Shown here one piece after another: positions 40,766 through 49,339 of a stretch of 64,000 bases of DNA; the first letter of the stretch is position 1; each line of letters begins with the position of its first letter. This DNA is from Geodermatophilus bullaregiensis (GTDB taxonomy: Bacteria > Actinomycetota > Actinomycetes > Mycobacteriales > Geodermatophilaceae). The stretch spans positions 5,022,001 through 5,086,000 of the forward strand of contig NZ_JAFBCJ010000001.1 in assembly GCF_016907675.1 (NCBI RefSeq), read 5' to 3'. The notes under the pieces were generated by a model. The model was not told where the DNA came from, made no database searches, and worked only from the letters and a program-made list of their open reading frames with translations. The position numbers and the translations under genes were made by a program.

Positions 40766-41790
40766 CGTCCCCGACCAGCTCGCACGACGACGTCGCGGAT
40801 ACCGCCGTCGTCCCGAGGCCGTCAGGGAACGACGGGCTGCTCCTGCCCGGTGACCTCGGCTCGGTCGGCTCGTACCTCGCCGCGGCGCAGGCCGACGCCA
40901 CCCGGGACGCCTACGCGCGCGACGTGCGGGCGTGGGCGGCCTGGTGCGCCGGCCGGTCGCTGTCCTCCGCGCTGCCCGCCGACCCGCTGACCGTCGCCGC
41001 CTGGCTGGCCGCCATGGCCGACGAGGGACGCAGCCCGAGCTACGTCTCCCGGCGGCTGTCGGCGCTCAACGACGCGCACCGCTCGGCCGGGCACCCGGCG
41101 CCGGGGGACAGCGAGGGCGTGCGGCGCACCCTGGCCGGGATCCGCCGCACCGCCGTCCGCGCCGGCCACCGGCCGCGCCGCGCCCGCGCGGTGGACACCG
41201 CGACCGTGCGGGCCCTCGTCGAGGACCTCCCCGGCACCCTCGCCGGCCGGCGCGACCGCGCCCTGATCCTGGTCGGCTACGCCCTCGGCCTGCGCGCCTC
41301 CGACCTGTGCTGGCTGCGGATCGAGGACCTCGCCCCGGCCGGGCACGGCGGCCTCGACGTCCTGCTCCGCTTCTCCAAGACCGACCAGGAGGGCGCGGGG
41401 GAGACCCTCGCCCTGGCCGAGGGGGTCCGCGAGGTGACCTGCCCCGTCCGCGCCGTCCGGGCCTGGCTCGCCGCGCTGGCCGAGCACGGCGTCACCTCCG
41501 GCCCGCTGTTCCGGTCGGTCGGCAAGGGGCGCACGCCGCGGCTCGGGACGGCCCCGCTGACCACCCGCAGCGTCGACCTCGTGCTCGAGCGTGCCGCCCG
41601 GCGCGCCGGCGTCTCCACCGAGGGACTGTCCCCGCACTCGCTGCGGCGCGGCTTCGCCACCACCGCCTACGCCCAGGGCGTGCCGGAGAAGGAGATCAGC
41701 CGCACCGGCCGCTGGCGGTCCCTCGTCGTCCGCTCCTACGACGCCTCCAGCCGGTGGGCCGACCCGGCCTCCGGCTCCCTGGGGCTGTGA
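40762..41790 (+). CDS. Tyrosine recombinase/site-specific integrase
   Basis: A 342-residue tyrosine recombinase. A core-binding SAM-like domain occupies residues 30-135 (YLAAAQADATRDAYARDVRA). The catalytic set is visible in the C-terminal part: Arg178 (ALGLRASDL), Lys206 (FSKTDQ), His292 and Arg295 (PHSLRRGF), Trp318 in the second His position (GRWRS) and Tyr326 (RSYDASS). The GTG at 40762 overlaps the previous stop; a GTG ten codons upstream is less likely. No attachment site or tRNA target was found next to it. It probably mobilises or once mobilised the 38.8-41.8 kb module. Confidence 0.87.
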   Translation: MTSPTSSHDDVADTAVVPRPSGNDGLLLPGDLGSVGSYLAAAQADATRDAYARDVRAWAAWCAGRSLSSALPADPLTVAAWLAAMADEGRSPSYVSRRLSALNDAHRSAGHPAPGDSEGVRRTLAGIRRTAVRAGHRPRRARAVDTATVRALVEDLPGTLAGRRDRALILVGYALGLRASDLCWLRIEDLAPAGHGGLDVLLRFSKTDQEGAGETLALAEGVREVTCPVRAVRAWLAALAEHGVTSGPLFRSVGKGRTPRLGTAPLTTRSVDLVLERAARRAGVSTEGLSPHSLRRGFATTAYAQGVPEKEISRTGRWRSLVVRSYDASSRWADPASGSLGL

Positions 41791-41814
41791 CCGCCCGGTC
41801 CGGCCCCGCCGTGG

Positions 41815-43533
41815 TCAGCCGCCCCGGGCGAGGAGGTCGCGCAGCTGCGCGACCCGCTCGGCGTCCCAGCCCGGCGGCTGCAGGACGTGCACCCAGGCGT
41901 CGACGTACTGGGACCGGTAGACGTGCCCGTGCCCGTCCGGCACGTTGCCGGCGAACGGCAGGTCGGCCGTCACCTGCCAGAAGGTGACGAACGGGATCCA
42001 CCGGACCGCGTCGACGACGTCCTCGCCCCGGTGCTCCTCCAGCCAGGTCGGGCGGGCGTAGACGAGCTCCGGGGTCCACCAGACGACGGGGTCGGAGGGG
42101 TGCAGGAGGTACAGCACGCGCGAGCCGTCCCACGGCTCGGTGACCGGCGCGATCTCCTCACCGGGGTCGTCGGTGAAGCGGACCGTGCGGCCGTCCCGGT
42201 ACTCCGGCTCGATCTCGGGGCTGCCCTCGTCCCGGTCGCTGACGAACTCCCGGTACAGCGTGTTGAACTCCGGTGGGCCGGCGAACACGGCCCCGCCCGT
42301 CCGGTTGCGCAGGTCGTACTCGCCGCTGAACGCGGTCTCGCCGCCGAACGAGCCCAGGCTCTCGCCCGTCACGACCAGGCGCGGGCGCCCGTCGAGCGGC
42401 AGCCGGTTCCAGCGCTCGTACACCGCGTCGAAGAGCTCCCGCCCGGCCTCGCGGGCCCGGTCGCTGTCCACCAGGTAGGAGACGAAGGACGGCAGGTAGG
42501 AGTACTGGATGGCCACCGCGGCGCTGTCCCCACCGGCCAGGTACTCGACGGGGTCCACCGCGCCGGGGTCGACCCAGCCCGACCCGGTGGTCGTGACGAC
42601 CAGGAGGACGGCGCGGTCCAGGCCGCCGGCGCGCACGAGGTCGTCGACGGCGAGGCGGGCGCGCAGCTCGGTGGTGGGGGCGGAGTCGAGCCCGGCGTAG
42701 GCGCGCACCGGCTGTGTCGCGGGCGCTCCGGTGAACGCCGCGATGTCGCCGGCCGAGGGTCCGGTCCCCACGAACGTGCGGCCCTCCCGGCCGAGCGACC
42801 CCCAGTCGACCAGGGACCCCGGTCCGCCCGAGCGCTCGGCGCCGGTGGGCGCGACCACTCCCTCGTCGGTCCGGCCGTCGCGGACGGAGAAGGCCCGGTC
42901 GGCGGCCGCGACCAGCTGGTCGACCACGATCCCGCTGAGCAGGAGCGCCGAGCCCACCAGGACGACGGCCCAGCCGACCGCCCGGGCGGCGCGCGCGCCG
43001 ATCCACCGGTCGAGCAGCAGCGCGATCGAGCCGCAGACGCGCCGCACCGCGCGGGCCAGCGCGACGAGCAGGACGAAGACCACGGCGGCGACCGCCGGCA
43101 CCACGACCACGGACAGCGCGCTGTCGGCGGGGGCGTCCATCAGCTCCCGGATGCGGGCCTGCCAGTAGCGGCCGTACGCGGTCGCCGCGACGAAGGAGAC
43201 GAGCGCGACCCCGCCGAGGACGAGCCACGAGCGCCGCCGGGCGGGCCGCGCGTCCCGGTCCACGACCGCCCGCCAGGCGCCGGCGGCCAGCACACCGACG
43301 CCGTAGCCGAAGGCGGCGGTGATGCCGCTGATCAGGCCCTGGGTCAGCCCGGTCCGCGGGAGCAGCGACGGGGTGAGCGACACGCAGAGGAGGACCAGTG
43401 CGCCCGCCAGGCCGGGCAGCGTGTAGCGGAAGGGACGGCGCCGCGGCCGGCGCCGGACCGACCGCCGTGCGCGCTGCGGTGGCCGGGTCTCGATCCGGTC
43501 CTCGGGGACCGTGAGCTGGTCCACCTGGCACAT
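41815..43533 (-). CDS. Membrane-bound alpha/beta-hydrolase family protein
   Basis: A 572-residue protein of the Abhydrolase_9-like family. About five hydrophobic segments between residues 38 and 220 anchor it; the C-terminal half is a large hydrolase-like domain with nucleophile elbow RLVVTGESLGSFGGETAF and the late block FAGNVPDGHGHVYRSQYVDA. The outward or inward orientation is not clear. The start MCQVDQLTVPED is an ATG at 43533. It is convergent with the recombinase gene. Substrate and physiological role are unknown. Confidence 0.8.
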   Translation of the reverse strand: MCQVDQLTVPEDRIETRPPQRARRSVRRRPRRRPFRYTLPGLAGALVLLCVSLTPSLLPRTGLTQGLISGITAAFGYGVGVLAAGAWRAVVDRDARPARRRSWLVLGGVALVSFVAATAYGRYWQARIRELMDAPADSALSVVVVPAVAAVVFVLLVALARAVRRVCGSIALLLDRWIGARAARAVGWAVVLVGSALLLSGIVVDQLVAAADRAFSVRDGRTDEGVVAPTGAERSGGPGSLVDWGSLGREGRTFVGTGPSAGDIAAFTGAPATQPVRAYAGLDSAPTTELRARLAVDDLVRAGGLDRAVLLVVTTTGSGWVDPGAVDPVEYLAGGDSAAVAIQYSYLPSFVSYLVDSDRAREAGRELFDAVYERWNRLPLDGRPRLVVTGESLGSFGGETAFSGEYDLRNRTGGAVFAGPPEFNTLYREFVSDRDEGSPEIEPEYRDGRTVRFTDDPGEEIAPVTEPWDGSRVLYLLHPSDPVVWWTPELVYARPTWLEEHRGEDVVDAVRWIPFVTFWQVTADLPFAGNVPDGHGHVYRSQYVDAWVHVLQPPGWDAERVAQLRDLLARGG

Positions 43534-43633
43534 CCTCCCCCCGGACGAGCGCCGGCGGCGCTGTCCGGGACCTCACGGCCTCGGGACGTCGGCGTCCCGG
43601 GCCTGGCGTGTCGTCTCGGTCGCGAGGACCGCG

Positions 43634-44452
43634 TCAGCGGCCGGCGCCGGCCGGGACGCGCTCGGCGTCGACGGCCGACTCCGGCGCCCTGCGCCAGGCC
43701 GGGCGGTCCAGGCCCACGACGGCGGCCACGGCGACCACGAGGACGCCGAAGTAGACGTAGGCGGCACGGTCGGCGTCGGCGCCGTCGAAGCCGAGCATGC
43801 CGAAGGTGAACGCCCCCTGGCTGGCGTGGAACAGCACCGCCATGAGCAGGCTGCCGCCGGACCGGTTGAACAGCCAGACGTACAGGAAGGTGATCACCAC
43901 GGTCGAGGGCAGCCCGATCCAGCCGAGGTTGCCGAGGGCGACCAGCGGGAGGTGCCAGCCCGCGGTCAGGACGCCGAGCACCCCGGCCGCCGCCAGCGGG
44001 GACAGCCGGTCCTGCAGGTGCGGCAGGGCGTAGCCGCGGAAGCCGGGCTCCTCGCCCAGCGCGCTGTCGGTCGGGTTGACCACGCGGAGCGCCAGCAGCA
44101 GGGCCACGTCGGCCCAGACGATCGAGGAGAGGTCGGGTGCGGGAGCGCCGGTCCAGGACGTGACGAGTCCGGTCACGAGCACCATCAGCACGGGGAGGCC
44201 GAGTGCGACGAGGTACCAGACCCAGCCGACCCGCCACCGGACCAGCCGCGAGCCGAGCTCCCGGAAGCCCCGCCGGCCGTCGACGACCGCGATGACGACG
44301 AGCGCCGCTACGAGCGGCCCGCCGGGGAAGAAGGGGGTGCCCAGCGAGAACCCGGCCGCGTCGAACGCCCAGGGCGTCCACGACACCGCGTAGGCGAGGG
44401 CGAAGAAGCTGGTCAGCCGGTGCTGTCGCACCCAGGTCACGGTGCCGGACAC
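43634..44452 (-). CDS. CPBP family intramembrane metalloprotease
   Basis: A 272-residue polytopic membrane protein of the CAAX-protease/bacteriocin-processing (CPBP, Abi) family. The metal-binding motifs are EEPGFRGYALP, TAGWHLPLVAL and LFHASQGAFTF, holding the conserved Glu-Glu, Arg, His and His. Such enzymes cut substrates within or near the membrane; the substrate here is unknown. It lies between the hydrolase and the kinase-flippase gene on the same strand, 100 and 177 bp apart, without proof of co-transcription. Confidence 0.87.
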   Translation of the reverse strand: MSGTVTWVRQHRLTSFFALAYAVSWTPWAFDAAGFSLGTPFFPGGPLVAALVVIAVVDGRRGFRELGSRLVRWRVGWVWYLVALGLPVLMVLVTGLVTSWTGAPAPDLSSIVWADVALLLALRVVNPTDSALGEEPGFRGYALPHLQDRLSPLAAAGVLGVLTAGWHLPLVALGNLGWIGLPSTVVITFLYVWLFNRSGGSLLMAVLFHASQGAFTFGMLGFDGADADRAAYVYFGVLVVAVAAVVGLDRPAWRRAPESAVDAERVPAGAGR

Positions 44453-44629
44453 GGGAGCCTCCGTCAGGTGAGGGGAACAGGACCGAGCGTGGGCCCGGCG
44501 ACCGGGGCGGGACCAGCAGGCGGACCCTCGACCGTCCTCAGGGCTGACCCTGCACCGGGGGTGGTGTCGACGGGCACCTCCACCCGCCGGCGGCCGGGTC
44601 CGGCGGCCGGGTCCGGGCCTGCCTCGCGC

Positions 44630-47110
44630 CTACACGTAGTGCGACCTCCGCAGCCAGCCGAAGGCCGCCCACCCGGGCAGGACCGGCAGCCAGAACGTCG
44701 CGATCCGGTAGAGGAAGACCGCCGGGACGGCGGTCGTGTGGTCCATCCCGGCGCCGACGAGTCCCGCGATGAGGGCGGCCTCGAGGGCGCCCAGCCCGCC
44801 GGGCGTCGGGGCGGCCGCGGCGACGGCGGCGCCGACGAGGTAGACCGCGCCCACGGTGGCCAGGTCCGGTCCGCCACCGAGGGCCCGCGTCGACAGGTAC
44901 AGGCAGGCCAGGTAGCCGAGCGTCGTCAGGGCCGACCCGCCTAGGAGCAGCGCGAGCCTGCCGGGGCTGCGCAGGACGTGGGCGACGCCGTGCACGGAGC
45001 GGCGCAGCAGCGGCACCAGCCGCGCGGCGACGAACCGCCGCACGGCCGGGACCGCGAACGCGGCGAGGGTGAGCACGAGCACCGCCAGGGCACCCCCGAC
45101 GACGGGCGACCCGGCCGGCCGGACGGAGCCGAGCAGCGACCGGCCGGCCCAGGTCCCGAACACCAGCAGCAGGACCACGTGGACGACCGACCCGGCCGCG
45201 TAGCTGAGACCGACAGCCGTCGTCGCCACCGGGAGGTCCACACCGCTGCGCTGCAGGTAGCGGACGTCCAGCGCCATGCCCCCGAGCCCGGCGGGTGCCA
45301 GCTTGCCGGCGAAGGCGGAGGCGAGCTGGGCCACGAGCGTGGGGATCGCCCGCACCCGTGCCGGCACCGCCCCGGCCAGGCTGACGGCGGCCCCCACGTA
45401 GGTCAGCGCGGACGTCGCCAGGATGAGCGGCGACCAGGCCCAGTCCGCCTCCCGGACGCGCGCGGCCATGCCGGCGACGTCGCCGAGCTGCGGGACGAGG
45501 ACGTAGGCGACCAGGACCAGCACCGCTCCCACGAGGAGCGTCCGCGGCCGGATGCGGTCCAGGTCCGCCAGTCGCGGCTCGGGGACACCGCACCGCGCGC
45601 AGACGGCGGTCCGGATCTCCCCGAGCAGGTCCCCGTGGTGCTTCGCGGCCTCCCGGGTGGCGCCGCTGAGGCTCTTCGGCTGCAGCCGGGGGAGCGACGC
45701 GGCCACCGCCTCCGGTCCGAGCCGGGCGACCGCGGTGTCGACGGCGGGGTCGACGCCGGCCTGCAGCGCCAGGGCGACGAGGAGCTGGGCGACGTCCGCG
45801 TCGAGCAGTGCGGGTGTGGCCGCGACCTCGCTGAACCCCCAGTCGAGGAGCCACGGGGCACCCGACCGGTCGAGGAGGAGGTTGGCCCGGCGCAGGTCGC
45901 GGTGGGCGACGCCGTGCCCGCGCAGGACGGCCAGCTGGTCCCAGATCCCGCGGAGGACCGGCTCCGTCGCGGCCGTGTCCGGCAGCCGGTCGAGGGTCGT
46001 GCCGTCGACGAGGTCGTAGGCCAGCAGCCACGAGTCGCGTCCCACCGGGGCGACGGTCCGGAGCCGGGGCGTGCGCGCACCGGCGTCCCGGGCGAGGAGC
46101 GACACCAGCGCCTCGTGCTCGACCGTGCGGCGCAGGGAGGAGAACGGCCGCTCGTCCCCGACGTCCCTCAACCGGAGGAACCGGTAGGCGCGGAACAGCA
46201 GGTCCGCGGCGCGGTTGTCGGCGCCCATGACCTTGGCGAACACCTGGTCCCCGTCCCGCAGTCGGGCGGTCCAGGGGACCGACCCCCGGGCGTCGACCGA
46301 GGCCGGCTGCACGTCGACCGGCTGGAGGCCGCTGCCGGCCAGAGCCGCGGCCACGGCGGTGCGGGTCGGCCGGCCGAGGGGACGGCCGAACGCCAGGAGC
46401 GTCCCGGAGCCGGCCGCGGCGCCGAGCACGAGCGCCAGGCCCAGGGTGGCCGGGACCGCCGGGGGCGCCAGGAGCTGCAGCAGCGCCGTCAGCGCGAGGA
46501 CCAGGGCCCCGGCGCGCCGCCACCGGCGGGACACGGAGGGCGCGAGGACCACGAACGACGCCGCGGCGACGGCCAGGCCGTCCACCGCCAGCGCGTCGTC
46601 GAGGCCTCCCGGCCGGGCGAGCCCGCGGAGCGGGACGTCGGTGCCGCCGCCGTCGACGGCCCACCCGACCCCTCGCGCCAGTGCGGCGGCGAGGGCGCCG
46701 CCGACGAGCAGGTGGCCGAACAGCCGGGGGCGGCGCGTCACCAGCGGGACGACCCAGGCCGCGGCGACCGCCGCGACCACCAGCAGCGTGGAGGCACCGG
46801 CCACGAGCCGCTCCGGGGTGGGTGCCGCCGAGGCCAGCCGCTGCACCAGGTCCTCGTCCAGCGCCCGGGTCTCCTGCTGCGACCACCGGGCGAGCAGGGC
46901 CACGAGGAGGGTCGCGACGGCCAGCACGCCGGTCCGAAGCACGTCGCTGGGGGACCGTTCGTACCCGGTGACCTCCTCCTGGGCGTGGTCCTCCCCGCCG
47001 GGTGCGGCGGGCGCGTGCGCCAGGGGCGTCGTGGCGGGCTCCGTCGCCGGCGTGTCCTGCGCCTCGGTGGACCGGGCGCTCCCGTGGCCTGCGGTGCCTG
47101 TCGTGTCCAT
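44630..47110 (-). CDS. Kinase-like domain fused to YbhN/MprF-type flippase membrane domain
   Basis: An 826-residue protein in three parts. Residues 55-245 form a first membrane bundle. Residues 280-490 form a protein-kinase/APH-like domain with Lys293 (VFAKVMG), the catalytic loop HRDLRRANLLL at 403-413 and metal-binding Asp423 in LLDWGFSE. Residues 505-820 form a second bundle of the lysylphosphatidylglycerol-synthase TM type (AGLGGMALDVRYLQRSGVDL, APTPGGLGALEAALIAGLVG). It looks able to bind ATP and move or modify lipid or glycan carriers; the actual substrate is unknown. The ATG at 47110 is preceded by GGGCGG; an upstream start at 47221 is less likely. Confidence 0.85.
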   Translation of the reverse strand: MDTTGTAGHGSARSTEAQDTPATEPATTPLAHAPAAPGGEDHAQEEVTGYERSPSDVLRTGVLAVATLLVALLARWSQQETRALDEDLVQRLASAAPTPERLVAGASTLLVVAAVAAAWVVPLVTRRPRLFGHLLVGGALAAALARGVGWAVDGGGTDVPLRGLARPGGLDDALAVDGLAVAAASFVVLAPSVSRRWRRAGALVLALTALLQLLAPPAVPATLGLALVLGAAAGSGTLLAFGRPLGRPTRTAVAAALAGSGLQPVDVQPASVDARGSVPWTARLRDGDQVFAKVMGADNRAADLLFRAYRFLRLRDVGDERPFSSLRRTVEHEALVSLLARDAGARTPRLRTVAPVGRDSWLLAYDLVDGTTLDRLPDTAATEPVLRGIWDQLAVLRGHGVAHRDLRRANLLLDRSGAPWLLDWGFSEVAATPALLDADVAQLLVALALQAGVDPAVDTAVARLGPEAVAASLPRLQPKSLSGATREAAKHHGDLLGEIRTAVCARCGVPEPRLADLDRIRPRTLLVGAVLVLVAYVLVPQLGDVAGMAARVREADWAWSPLILATSALTYVGAAVSLAGAVPARVRAIPTLVAQLASAFAGKLAPAGLGGMALDVRYLQRSGVDLPVATTAVGLSYAAGSVVHVVLLLVFGTWAGRSLLGSVRPAGSPVVGGALAVLVLTLAAFAVPAVRRFVAARLVPLLRRSVHGVAHVLRSPGRLALLLGGSALTTLGYLACLYLSTRALGGGPDLATVGAVYLVGAAVAAAAPTPGGLGALEAALIAGLVGAGMDHTTAVPAVFLYRIATFWLPVLPGWAAFGWLRRSHYV

Positions 47111-47415
47111 GCGGTCCGCCCTGTGCGTCGTGTGCGCACACCGTGGCGCGAGCGGGGCCGGTCCCGGGGGAGGGGACGCGTCGGCTCCGGGGGACGCCGG
47201 CGGGTCCGGCGGGCGCGGCATGACCGGGCCGGGTGACGGGACGACGCTGCGCGACGCCCGGGCGGCCCACCCGGCAGGCCGGACGCGGCGACCGGGCCGC
47301 CCCGGCCCGACGACGGCCGCACCGGCGTCCCGCTCTGGACCCGCCCGCAGGTCCTGAGCAGAATCCGGTTCGCGTCGGGAGCGGCGGCGCCGGGGCCGGA
47401 CGACGGGAGCACCGG
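47111..47415. other. Divergent intergenic region, no gene seen
   Basis: The 305 bp between the start codons of the kinase-flippase gene and the cation antiporter contain no convincing ORF; a 45-codon frame from 47221 lacks a ribosome site and recognisable sequence. No clear palindrome was seen. Confidence 0.4.
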
Positions 47416-48627
47416 GTGGACGGTCTTCTCGGGGTCGACACGCTGGTGGCCGTCGCCGCAGTGGCGCTGGTGGCCCCGCTGGTGGTCGGGTTGCTGCCGC
47501 GGCTGCCGGTGCCGCAGGTGGTCCTCCTGCTCGCCGGCGGCGTGCTGATCGGGCCGGGGGTCCTGGACCTCAGCACGCCCGGCGAGGTCCAGGTGCTGGC
47601 CGACGTCGGCCTCGGCTTCGTCTTCCTCCTCGCCGGTTACGAGGTGGACCTGCGGCTGTTCGGCCAGGACGCCGGCCGGCGCGCGGTCGTGGCCTGGTCC
47701 GCCTCGGTCCTGATCGCGATCGGCGTGGTCGCCCTGCTGTCCGGAGCGGGCCTCGTCCGGGCCTTCGTGCCGGTGGCCCTCGGCCTGACCACCACCGCGC
47801 TGGGGACCCTGCTGCCGATCCTGCGGGACAACGGCCTGTTGCACGGCCGGCTCGGGAGGTGCCTGCTGGCGGCGGGAGGGGTGGGGGAGCTGTTCCCCGT
47901 CCTGGCGATCGCCGTGTTCCTGGGCACGCAGAACCGGTTCACCGCGCTGGCCTCGCTCGGGGCCGTCGCCGTCCTCGCGCTCCTGCTCGGCCTGGCCCGC
48001 CGCGCGGTCCGGGCGGGCGGCCGGCTCGCCACGGTGATCTCGCGGGGCCAGGACGAGACCGCCCAGATCACCCTGCGCGGGACGATCCTCCTGCTCGTCG
48101 CACTGATCGCCGTCACGGACCGCTTCCACCTCGACGCCGTGCTCGGCGCCTTCCTCGCCGGCGTCGTCCTCCGCCGCTGGGTGGGCACGTCCTCGCCGGC
48201 CCTGGAGTCGAAGCTGGACGCCGTCGGCTACGGGTTCTTCATCCCGGTCTTCTTCGTCTACTCGGGCATGGCCCTCGACCTCCGCTCGATCGCCGAGGCG
48301 CCGCTGCGGGTCGTGCTCTTCTTCGCCCTGATGCTCGCGGTCCGGGGGCTGCCCGCGCTGGTGGTCTACCGGGGCGTGCTGGACCGGCGCGAGCGGGTCC
48401 AGACGGTCCTGGTGACGGCCACGGCCCTCCCGGTGCTGGTGGCGCTGACCGAGATCGGCCTGCGCAACGGGACGATGCTGCCGGAGAACGCCGCCGCCCT
48501 GGTCGGCGCCGGCGTCCTCACCGTCCTCGTGTTCCCCGCCGTGGCCGTCGCGCTCGGCCGGCCGGGCCGGGACGTCGTCGCGGCGGCCGCCGGCCCCGGC
48601 GGGTCGCGGCCGCCCGCCGCCGGCTGA
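47416..48627 (+). CDS. Cation:proton antiporter (CPA2/KefB-like)
   Basis: A 403-residue membrane antiporter with about 12 helices. The typical beginning VPQVVLLLAGGVLIGPGVLD, the block LADVGLGFVFLLAGYEVDL with the glycine pattern, and HLDAVLGAFLAGVVLRRWVG near the core helices define the CPA2 family. No C-terminal TrkA-N regulatory domain is attached. It would exchange Na+ or K+ for protons. The GTG start has GGGAG 9 nt upstream. It is convergent with the membrane gene at 48643. Confidence 0.87.
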   Translation: MDGLLGVDTLVAVAAVALVAPLVVGLLPRLPVPQVVLLLAGGVLIGPGVLDLSTPGEVQVLADVGLGFVFLLAGYEVDLRLFGQDAGRRAVVAWSASVLIAIGVVALLSGAGLVRAFVPVALGLTTTALGTLLPILRDNGLLHGRLGRCLLAAGGVGELFPVLAIAVFLGTQNRFTALASLGAVAVLALLLGLARRAVRAGGRLATVISRGQDETAQITLRGTILLLVALIAVTDRFHLDAVLGAFLAGVVLRRWVGTSSPALESKLDAVGYGFFIPVFFVYSGMALDLRSIAEAPLRVVLFFALMLAVRGLPALVVYRGVLDRRERVQTVLVTATALPVLVALTEIGLRNGTMLPENAAALVGAGVLTVLVFPAVAVALGRPGRDVVAAAAGPGGSRPPAAG

Positions 48628-48642
48628 GCCGCGCGGGTGCGG

Positions 48643-49212
48643 TCAGCCCGGCGGACGTCCCCGGCCGGTCCGCCCACCGGGCGGGCTGCCCGCCGCCGGG
48701 GCCGGGCCGCCCGGGGGTGTCGCCGGCCCGGCGGAGCGGCCGGGGCGCGGACGCAGCAGCCGGCGCACCACCGGCCCTGCTGCCAGGGCCGTGCCGCCCA
48801 GCGCGACGACCCCGACCCCGACGTCCACGGAGACCCGTCCCTGGCGCTGCCAGTAGACGTCCCGCAGGTCCAGCAGGAGGGCGAACTCGTCGACGACCAG
48901 GGCCATCCCGGTCCCGTAGCCCAGCGCCACGAGCGGGTGCCGGCGGGTGCGGTCCTCCCCACGGACGGCCACGCCGCCGACCGCCGACAGCAGCGCGATG
49001 CCCCACAGGTAGTGGTGCAGGTGCACCCCGCCGGGGGCGACGTCGCGGAACGGGCCGCGGCCGTCCCGGATGCTGTACGTGATGGCCCGGACCGTGCCGA
49101 ACGTCGTGGCGAAGGCCAGCCAGGACAGCACGGCCGCCTGCCGGAGCGGCGGGAGCTCCTCGCGGAAGGCCCGGGACACCGCATCGGCCCGGAGCGGTGC
49201 GGTGGGGTCCAC
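48643..49212 (-). CDS. Integral membrane protein of unknown function, 189 aa
   Basis: A 189-residue protein with four hydrophobic segments (LSWLAFATTFGTVRAITYS, LHHYLWGIALLSAVGGVAV, LVALGYGTGMALVVDEFALL and VGVGVVALGGTALAAGPVV) and a Pro/Gly-rich tail. The motif GGVHLHHYLWGIALL and VVDEFALLLDLRDVYW carry conserved-looking His and Asp residues inside the membrane region, perhaps for metal or proton handling. The GTG at 49212 is the best start. I know similar actinobacterial proteins but no function. Confidence 0.7.
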   Translation of the reverse strand: MDPTAPLRADAVSRAFREELPPLRQAAVLSWLAFATTFGTVRAITYSIRDGRGPFRDVAPGGVHLHHYLWGIALLSAVGGVAVRGEDRTRRHPLVALGYGTGMALVVDEFALLLDLRDVYWQRQGRVSVDVGVGVVALGGTALAAGPVVRRLLRPRPGRSAGPATPPGGPAPAAGSPPGGRTGRGRPPG

Positions 49213-49339
49213 GCCGGGCAACGTAGCGCTCCGGACGGGCGCCCGGGGCGTCCCCGGGGCGGGACGGGAGGCGGGATCGCCGCCGATGGCGTAGGACTGC
49301 GCGACGAGGAACGGGGAACGAGCGACGGGGGTACGACAC

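Noticed and set aside
38792..41790. Complete prophage or plasmid
   Set aside because: No structural, replication, partition or transfer genes and no flanking repeats were found; only nuclease, recombinase and a coiled-coil protein.
47221..47358. 45-codon ORF between kinase-flippase and antiporter genes
   Set aside because: No ribosome site, Pro/Arg/Gly-rich composition and no motif; likely chance.
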